From an uncultured Myxococcales bacterium (GTDB lineage Bacteria; Myxococcota_A; UBA9042): a DNA stretch of 15,643 nucleotides. The stretch covers positions 1 through 15,643 of the forward strand of contig CALGHC010000844.1 of assembly GCA_937915965.1 (NCBI GenBank). Reading direction: 5' to 3'. Positions 6,827 through 15,643 of this stretch are shown here, piece after piece. Under the pieces are notes generated by a model. It was not told the DNA's origin and did no database searches. It saw only the letters and a list, made by a program, of their open reading frames with translations. The position numbers and the translations under genes were made by a program. Numbering within the stretch: position 1 is the stretch's first letter; every line of letters begins with the position of its first letter.

Positions 6827-6872
6827 CGCGCTGCCGGACCCTGCCCCCGCCGCCCGAGAATGGAGAACCGAG

Positions 6873-9557
6873 ATGAACCGTCCCAACCGCTTGCCCCTGC
6901 TCCTGATCACGACCCTCGTTGCCGTCCTTGGCCTCGGATTCGGATGCGCGGATGACACCGGCACGTCCAACCTCGGCCTCGGCGGCAACGGCTCGGTGTC
7001 GGCCGAAGACAAGTCCGGCGGCGGCGCTGAGCCTGGCGACCCCACCGGCGGCGGCAACGGCGACAATGGCGGTGCCAACGGCGGCAGCAACGGCGGCGGC
7101 AACAGCGGCAACAGCGGCAGCACCGACCAGGGCAGCTCCGCCAGTGACGCCTCGACTGGCGTGCCCAATTCGCCGCCGGTTGGCGAAGGCGGTGGAGTCA
7201 GCGACGCCGGCTCGGCGGGCGAGCCCACCAACGGCGCGGACGCTGGATCGACCGCCGGCGACGCGACAGCGGACACGATCAGCGGCGACGACGCCGGCGC
7301 GCCGGTCTGTAACACCGCCGACCCGGTCGTGCTCTACCTCTCAGCCGACGACTCCAACTCGATGGCGGGCGCGACCATCGCCCGCTCGCTGATCGGCCAG
7401 GGCCAGTACGCCTACAAGGCCCTGCGTGTGTACGAGTTCCTCAACTACTACGACTTCGCTTATCCCGCCGCCGCGGCCGATCACGTCGCCGTCAGCGCCC
7501 AGATGCGCGCCGCCCCCGACGATCGCTATCACCTGCAGATCGGTGTTCGCGCGCCGGACTTCAGCGTCGAGAATCGCCGGCGGGTCAACCTCGTGCTCGC
7601 CGTCGACACCTCGTCGTCGATGGGCTGGGGCCCGGCCGGTCAGACCGGCATCGAGCTGGCGCGCACGTCCTGCATCGCTCTGGCCAAGTCCCTCGACAAG
7701 GGCGATCTCTTCTCGCTGGTCGCGTGGGGCGGCGCCGTCTCGCCGATGCTCGAGTCGCACGCGGTGAGTGGACCCTGGGACCCGACGATCACCACGGCCT
7801 GCGACGAGCTGCAGCCCCTCGGCGCGACCAACTTCAGCGCAGGCCTGATCGCCGCCTACGCCCTCGCCCAGAAGAACTTCGCCGAGGCGCGGATCAACCG
7901 CGTGGTGCTGATCAGCGACGGCGGCGCCAATGTCGGCGAGAAGGATGAGGCGTTGATCGCCGCGGCAGCCAAAGACGGCGACAAGGAAGCGATCTACCTC
8001 GTCGGTGTCGGCGTCGGTGACGCCTGGAACTACAACGACACCCTCATGAACAGCGTCACCGATGCGGGCAAGGGCGCCTACGTCTTCGTCGACAGCCCCG
8101 CCGAGGCCGACATCGCCTTTACCGATGCCTTCTTGCGCCACGTCGAGGTGGCAGCGCGTTCGGTGCAGGTTGAGCTCACCCTGCCGCCCTCCTTCGAGAT
8201 GGACGTCTTCCATGGCGAGGAGTACTCGACCGTCGCCGAGGAGGTCGAGCCGCAGCACCTCGCCGCCAACGACGCGATGATCTTCCATCAAGTGATCAAG
8301 ACCTGCGCACCGGAGTCCCTGACCGGCGCCGAGACGATCAGCGTCAAGGCGACCTGGCAGCACCCCGTGACGCACGTCGAGATCGTCGACACCTTCGAGG
8401 CCAAGCTCGTTGACCTGATCGCCGTCGACTCGCCCCTTCTCGCCAAGGGGGACGCCGTGGTCGCCTACGCCGAGGCCCTCCAGGAGGTACAGACCCTCGA
8501 GGGCGAGGCCGCGCGCGACCGCATCGACGAAGCGATCGCGACGATCGAGGCCGCGATCAAGATGCTGCCAAGCGACACCGAGCTGCTGGAAATCCACGCC
8601 CTGCTGGTCGCCTACCGCAAGGTCTTCGAGACCGGCCAGATCGACGCCTACCCCACCGGCGGCACCGGCGCCGACCCGATCGCCAACAAGTGTGGTGACT
8701 GCGCTGACGTTGGCACCAGCCTGGACGCCATGCGCTGCGCGCTCGAACTTTGCGACGATGACGTCTTCCTCGAGGGCACCTACACCTCGCCCACTGGCTC
8801 GAAGACCGCCGGCAGCTTCGCCGCCGTCGCGCACTTCGGCGACAAGGGCAACGACCTTGCACCCGTCGTCGGCAAGTCCTACGCCTTGATGGCCACGGGC
8901 CCGGCGACCGGCACGTCCCACAGCGACGATCTCGGCGGCTCGTCGATGACCGATCCGTTCATGCCGGGCGGGGCGGCGGCCTACAACGCGGTCGAGTGGC
9001 GGGTGCGCATGAAGGCCCCCGCGGGCGCCAACGGCCTGCGCGTGCGCCATGTCTTCTTCTCGGAGGAGTACGACGAGTACGTCGGCTCGCAGTTCAACGA
9101 CAAGTTCTACATGGTCTTGGAGGCCGGCAGCACCAACGGCGGCAAGCCGACCGTGATCAACTACACGGCGTGCCGCGACCCTGATCAGCACTACGACTTC
9201 GTCTGCAGCCCCGGAATGCAGTTCTGCAACCCCCGGCAGCGTTACTGCTACATCGCGATCAACACGGCGGCGTCGGAGTGCTGCTGGCTGGGTGGCTGCC
9301 CCAACGGCAAGGCGACGACCGACATCAGCGGCACGGGCTACTCGTGTGGCAGCCAGGGCAACGACTCGGCGCAGAGCGGTTCGTCCACCGGTTGGCTGGC
9401 GACGGAGTGGCCGATCGAGCCCGGCGAGGAGTTCACCCTGACCTTCCACCTGCATGACGCCGGCGACGGCATCTACGACAGCGAGGTCATCCTCGATGGT
9501 CTGGAGTTCGTCGGCTCTGTGACGCCCGGCACGTGGCCTATCTCGCAGAACATGTAG
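6873..9557 (+). CDS. VWA plus choice-of-anchor L surface lipoprotein
   Basis: Encodes 894 residues. A hydrophobic signal ends at Cys25 (L-G-F-G-C, a loose lipobox), followed by a Gly/Asn/Ser/Asp linker (26-145). Residues 152-200 ('L-Y-L-S-A-D-D-S-N-S-M...V-Y-E-F-L-N-Y-Y-D-F-A-Y-P') match the N-terminal domain of YfbK-type proteins. A von Willebrand A domain follows (about 238-425) with an intact MIDAS: D245-x-S247-x-S249, T319 and D349. After a beta region and a helical stretch (523-587), a C-terminal choice-of-anchor L domain runs from about 605 to 882, with 'F-F-S-E-E-Y-D-E-Y-V-G-S-Q-F-N-D' (728-743), 'H-D-A-G-D-G-I-Y-D-S' (861-870) and a Cys-rich insert (767-825). It is likely an outer-surface adhesion or matrix protein; ligand unknown. 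Start: ATG with GGAGA six bases upstream. Confidence 0.85.
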   Translation: MNRPNRLPLLLITTLVAVLGLGFGCADDTGTSNLGLGGNGSVSAEDKSGGGAEPGDPTGGGNGDNGGANGGSNGGGNSGNSGSTDQGSSASDASTGVPNSPPVGEGGGVSDAGSAGEPTNGADAGSTAGDATADTISGDDAGAPVCNTADPVVLYLSADDSNSMAGATIARSLIGQGQYAYKALRVYEFLNYYDFAYPAAAADHVAVSAQMRAAPDDRYHLQIGVRAPDFSVENRRRVNLVLAVDTSSSMGWGPAGQTGIELARTSCIALAKSLDKGDLFSLVAWGGAVSPMLESHAVSGPWDPTITTACDELQPLGATNFSAGLIAAYALAQKNFAEARINRVVLISDGGANVGEKDEALIAAAAKDGDKEAIYLVGVGVGDAWNYNDTLMNSVTDAGKGAYVFVDSPAEADIAFTDAFLRHVEVAARSVQVELTLPPSFEMDVFHGEEYSTVAEEVEPQHLAANDAMIFHQVIKTCAPESLTGAETISVKATWQHPVTHVEIVDTFEAKLVDLIAVDSPLLAKGDAVVAYAEALQEVQTLEGEAARDRIDEAIATIEAAIKMLPSDTELLEIHALLVAYRKVFETGQIDAYPTGGTGADPIANKCGDCADVGTSLDAMRCALELCDDDVFLEGTYTSPTGSKTAGSFAAVAHFGDKGNDLAPVVGKSYALMATGPATGTSHSDDLGGSSMTDPFMPGGAAAYNAVEWRVRMKAPAGANGLRVRHVFFSEEYDEYVGSQFNDKFYMVLEAGSTNGGKPTVINYTACRDPDQHYDFVCSPGMQFCNPRQRYCYIAINTAASECCWLGGCPNGKATTDISGTGYSCGSQGNDSAQSGSSTGWLATEWPIEPGEEFTLTFHLHDAGDGIYDSEVILDGLEFVGSVTPGTWPISQNM

Positions 9558-9592
9558 GCGCGCAGAACATGTAGGCGCGCAGAACAGGTAGG
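9542..9592 (+). repeat. 17-bp tandem repeat x3 starting on the VWA-gene stop codon
   Basis: Units at 9542-9558, 9559-9575 and 9576-9592 with consensus CGCGCAGAACATGTAGG. The first differs at one position and the third has G for T in ATG. The first copy supplies the last codons and the TAG of the VWA gene. Because 17 is not a multiple of three, the TAGs at 9555, 9572 and 9589 fall in three different frames. Confidence 0.9.
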
Positions 9593-9605
9593 TGCCGCGG
9601 CGCGC

Positions 9606-9621
9606 GCGTGCAGGTGCACGC
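9606..9621 (+). repeat. 16-bp inverted repeat after VWA gene
   Basis: GCGTGCA and TGCACGC are perfect 7-bp arms separated by GG, or a 6-bp stem with an AGGT loop in RNA. It lies 49 bp after the VWA stop and 95 bp before leuS. It could be a terminator stem for the VWA transcript, although only CTTCCC follows instead of a T tract, or an operator for leuS. Confidence 0.35.
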
Positions 9622-9716
9622 CTTCCCGTGCCCGGCTTGCATCGCCTCGAAGCGCGCGGCATGTTTCCGCCCGCGTCGCCCGGCCAGCCGGCGGCGTCGA
9701 ACGACGGAGACGTGAC

Positions 9717-12301
<2,585 letters not shown>

Positions 12302-12305
<4 letters not shown>

Positions 12306-13279
12306 CGGGCTCTGTCGCGCGTCGTGCCGTCGCCATCGCCGTCGCCGTCGCCGTCGCGCATCGTGTCGTCGCCGTCGTCGCCGTCGCCGCCGTCACCGCC
12401 CTGATCGGCGGGGTCTCGGGCCTCGTCGCCGGCTGCAGCGATGAGGCCGCTGGAGACGCCGACACGGCCGCGGTCACCGACGCCGTCGCCGCGCCGTCGG
12501 GTACCCTCAGCGTCCTGACCTACAACGTGCACGGCCTGCCTTCGATGATCACTGGCGACGACACGACGGCCCGCATCGCCCAGATCGCGCCACGCCTCGA
12601 CGCCTTCGACATCGTCGGCCTCCAAGAGGACTTCATCGACGGCAACCACGCCGTCCTCGCCGCCGCCGTCACCCACACCACCAAAGAACACTTCGACGAC
12701 GTGCTGCCCGACCGCGCCTACGGCTCGGGCATCACCACATTCGCGCGCTTTGTCAGTCTCGCCAGCGAAGGCCGCCACTTCTCGACCTGCGTCGGCCTGC
12801 TTGACCACGCCAGCGACTGTCTCGCCTCGAAGGGATTCCTCATGGTCCGCTTGCAGCTCGCCCTTGGTGTCGAGCTCGACGTCTACGTCACCCACCTCGA
12901 GGCCGGCGGCAGCGACGAGGACATGGCGGCGCGGGTGATTCAGGTCGACGAGATCCTCGCCGCCATGGCCGAGCTCTCGGCCGGTCGTGCCCTGATCTTC
13001 ATGGGCGACACCAACCTGCGATTTGGCGACAGCGCCGCCGAGAAGGCGCTTCTTGAGCACATCGAGGCGGGCGCCTCCCTCAGCCGTGTTTGCGCCGCGG
13101 TCGACTGCGCCGAGCCCGACCGCATCGATCGGATCTATTTCCGTAGCAGCGACGCTGTCACCCTCACCCCGACCGCCTGGCGGGTGGTGCCCGGTTTCGT
13201 CGACAGCGAAGGGGTCGATCTCTCCGACCACATGCCGATCGAGGCGACGATCGCTTGGGCGGCCGCGCTGGCGCCCTGA
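12302..13279 (+). CDS. Exported endonuclease/exonuclease/phosphatase-fold lipoprotein
   Basis: Encodes 325 residues. A basic start and a long Ala/Val signal end in the lipobox L-V-A-G-C (Cys45). The rest is a DNase I/sphingomyelinase-type metal-dependent phosphodiesterase fold: 'V-L-T-Y-N-V-H-G' with N75, 'I-V-G-L-Q-E' with E109, 'Y-V-T-H-L-E' with H198, 'F-M-G-D-T-N' with D236 and N238, 'D-R-I-D-R-I' with D276, and 'S-D-H-M-P' with D309-H310. All catalytic positions are present, so activity is expected. The substrate (phospholipid, sphingomyelin, inositol phosphate or nucleic acid) cannot be told, but an outer-membrane or periplasmic location suggests lipid or extracellular substrates. Two Cys pairs (163/173 and 264/269) may be disulfides. 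The ATG overlaps the leuS TGA, so translation is probably coupled. It converges with the glycosyltransferase gene 57 bp away. Confidence 0.85.
12326..12400 (+). repeat. GCC/GTC repeat building a signal peptide
   Basis: Alternating GCC and GTC codons, with a few interruptions, encode the Ala-Val-Ala-Val core of the lipoprotein signal peptide (about residues 9-33). The same kind of run occurs in metG at 4061-4090, where the opposite strand is read as Asp/Gly. Hexamer changes in number would lengthen or shorten the hydrophobic core in frame. Confidence 0.75.
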
Positions 13280-13336
13280 GCGCCGCCGGTCTGGCCCGTT
13301 GGCGGATCACGTCTGCGGCCTTGTCGCTGCCACCGA

Positions 13337-14434
<1,098 letters not shown>

Positions 14435-14492
14435 CGCGACTCCTGTGTTGCGGCGCCGGCGCGGCGGCGCGGGGTCGGTCGCCTGGACGGCA

Positions 14493-14556
14493 GGCTGCTA
14501 CTTCAGCGAGCTACTACTTCAGCGTGACGCTACTTCAGCGAGCTGCTACTTCAGCG
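14493..14556 (-). repeat. 16-bp tandem repeat x4 starting on the DUF4139-gene stop codon
   Basis: On the - strand, four units of an invariant 11-bp core CGCTGAAGTAG plus a 5-bp variable part (CAGCT, CGTCA, TAGCT, CAGCC) follow head to tail at 14556-14541, 14540-14525, 14524-14509 and 14508-14493. The first copy encodes the final Leu-Lys-stop of the DUF4139-like protein. Each core carries TGA and TAG in two frames, and the 16-bp period shifts the frame, so all frames are closed. It lies 59 bp before the glycosyltransferase start. Confidence 0.95.
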
Positions 14557-15643
14557 AAATGCCCTTGATCAGCACGACCTGCTTCTCGCGTAGCGCCGCC
14601 TGCTGGACCTCGTTTTCGACCAAGGACTTGGCGACCAGGGCGGCCTTGGTGGCGTTGGCGTCGAGCTGATCGACCAGGGTCTTGCGCAGCCTGTTGGCGA
14701 CCTTGTCGAGGGGCAGGCTGTCGAGGTTGCTGCGGATCCGCTTGGCCTCTCGCTCCAGCAGGTTGCGCTGCTCCATGAGCGTATTGCGGCCCCGCGCCAG
14801 CTCGCCGAGCTCCTCGTTGATCGCCAGCAGCTCTCGGATCGGGCCGGCGACTGCCTCGTCGATCGACGTGCCCTTGAGGTAGAGGCGGAAGGCGTCGAGA
14901 ACCAGCCCGGTGAGGACCGTCTCGGAGTGGCGGATCGGCTCGACCTCGACCAGCTTCGTCTCGCCCTTGGCGTGAGGCGGCACATCGATCGGCACGTACA
15001 GCTCGGTGTCGGCTTTGACCAGGTCCTTGGGCGGGTCTTGCAGCTCGGTACCGCCGCGGCGGTTGACCTTGACGTAGACCTTGGAGGCCTTGTCCCGGTT
15101 CGACTCGATCTTCAACGTCCGGGTATGCACCCGTTTGGCCTCCACCTGGATGTGGCCGTTGACGACCCGCACCAGGCGGGCCTCGGTCATCTCGCTGCGG
15201 TTGCTGACGGTGACCTTCATCGTCGCCTCGCGGGCGTAGGGGATGAACGTGGTCGCGCCCTTGTCGATGCGGCCCAGGAAGCCCTCGCCAGCGAAGGTGC
15301 CGTCGACGTACAGCGTGATCAACCCCAACTCGAGCGAGCTGTCCTTGCCGTTACGCAGCAGGATCGCGCGGTAGGGGACCGTGCCCGCGCTGCTGGAGCG
15401 AAACAGGAAGATGTCCTCGCCGGGAAGGTTGCGGTTGACGATTGGGATCAGCGCGGCCGAACGATCGGGCACGGTGACCGGCGCCTTGGCCTCGTATGCG
15501 TAGAGCGCACCGACCTCGCGCCCGGTGGCGAGGGCCTCGGCCGACCGCATGACGGCGGCACGCCGGCGTTCGAGATCGGCGCGGCGTTCGCTCTCGTCGT
15601 CGCCGCTGGGGGCGCTGTCAGCCATCGCCTCCGCCATCGGCGG
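14546..15643 (-). CDS. DUF4139-like protein, 5' end outside window
   Basis: At least 365 codons are open to the right edge; a Met codon 6 bp inside the edge (15635-15637) is probably internal because the Ala/Asp/Arg/Glu-rich sequence there looks like a linker, not a protein start. Residues about 43-130 from that Met ('Y-E-A-K-A-P-V-T-V-P-D-R-S-A-A-L-I-P-I', then 'Y-R-A-I-L-L-R-N', 'G-L-I-T-L-Y-V-D-G-T-F-A-G-E-G') match the beta-rich DUF4139 domain. A C-terminal charged helical region (about 265-320) with heptad-like Leu spacing is probably coiled coil. Known DUF4139 proteins are often secreted or outer-membrane associated, but function is unknown. The short C-terminus S-L-K ends inside the 16-bp repeat array. 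The family call rests on these motifs only. Confidence 0.7.
   Translation of the reverse strand, partial: PPMAEAMADSAPSGDDESERRADLERRRAAVMRSAEALATGREVGALYAYEAKAPVTVPDRSAALIPIVNRNLPGEDIFLFRSSSAGTVPYRAILLRNGKDSSLELGLITLYVDGTFAGEGFLGRIDKGATTFIPYAREATMKVTVSNRSEMTEARLVRVVNGHIQVEAKRVHTRTLKIESNRDKASKVYVKVNRRGGTELQDPPKDLVKADTELYVPIDVPPHAKGETKLVEVEPIRHSETVLTGLVLDAFRLYLKGTSIDEAVAGPIRELLAINEELGELARGRNTLMEQRNLLEREAKRIRSNLDSLPLDKVANRLRKTLVDQLDANATKAALVAKSLVENEVQQAALREKQVVLIKGISLK

Larger units (their letters stand above)
6528..6872. other. 345-bp intergenic region, antiporter to VWA lipoprotein
   Basis: The longest non-coding gap in the window and locally richer in A/T than its surroundings, mainly at about 6690-6720. 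No convincing small gene was found on either strand. It contains overlapping inverted repeats (6571-6599), a sigma-54-type promoter (6731-6746) overlapped by a 10-bp palindrome (6745-6754), and a palindrome within the presumed leader (6815-6826). No clear intrinsic terminator with a T tract follows the antiporter gene. Confidence 0.7.

Noticed and set aside
9558..9716. T-box or leader-peptide control of leuS
   Set aside because: No T-box core motif, no Leu-codon run and no terminator/antiterminator pair; only one short palindrome and the 17-bp repeats.
13283..13305. Bidirectional terminator between the EEP and glycosyltransferase genes (CCGCC/GGCGG)
   Set aside because: Five-base stem, long loop and no T tract on either side; common by chance in such GC-rich DNA.
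14493..14556. CRISPR array
   Set aside because: Core of 11 bp with 5-bp spacers is far too short, and no cas gene is near.

Overview
The window is a GC-rich, densely coding bacterial chromosome segment with short intergenic gaps and NNC/NNG codon use. Several features point to the Myxococcota (former Deltaproteobacteria): a Cys-rich modular lipoprotein, a giant von Willebrand A plus choice-of-anchor L lipoprotein with a Gly/Asp/Ser linker behind a sigma-54-type promoter, and an MJ1255-like glycosyltransferase. This assignment is inference; no rRNA or other taxonomic marker is present. No mobile elements, tRNA genes or CRISPR arrays were seen.

Layout, left to right. (1) Position 2-1093 is the end of a Cys-rich lipoprotein gene cut by the left edge. 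(2) A compact + strand group follows: zapA (cell division), a 5-formyltetrahydrofolate cyclo-ligase gene and a gtrA-like membrane protein gene, the last two overlapping by ATGA. (3) metG (methionyl-tRNA synthetase) lies on the - strand, convergent with gtrA and divergent from (4) a CPA1-type Na+/H+ antiporter gene with an 18-bp minisatellite tail. (5) A 345-bp non-coding stretch holds several palindromes and a near-perfect -24/-12 (sigma-54) promoter, followed by (6) an 894-residue VWA/choice-of-anchor L lipoprotein. (7) leuS (leucyl-tRNA synthetase) overlaps by ATGA an exported endonuclease/exonuclease/phosphatase-fold lipoprotein gene. (8) On the - strand at the right end sit a DUF4139-like gene, cut by the window edge, and an MJ1255-type glycosyltransferase gene downstream of it.

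The genes do not form one pathway. They are housekeeping genes (zapA, fau, metG, leuS) interleaved with envelope and secreted proteins (three lipoproteins, an antiporter, a GtrA-like protein, a glycosyltransferase). The most distinctive property of the window is short tandem repetition. A 12-bp array and a GCC/GTC array build two signal peptides, a GTC/GCC array builds an acidic loop in MetRS, and an 18-bp array builds the antiporter tail. Two unrelated genes carry 17-bp x3 and 16-bp x4 arrays that start on their stop codon and place TAG in all three reading frames. Neither aminoacyl-tRNA synthetase has the usual cysteine zinc-knuckle ligands.
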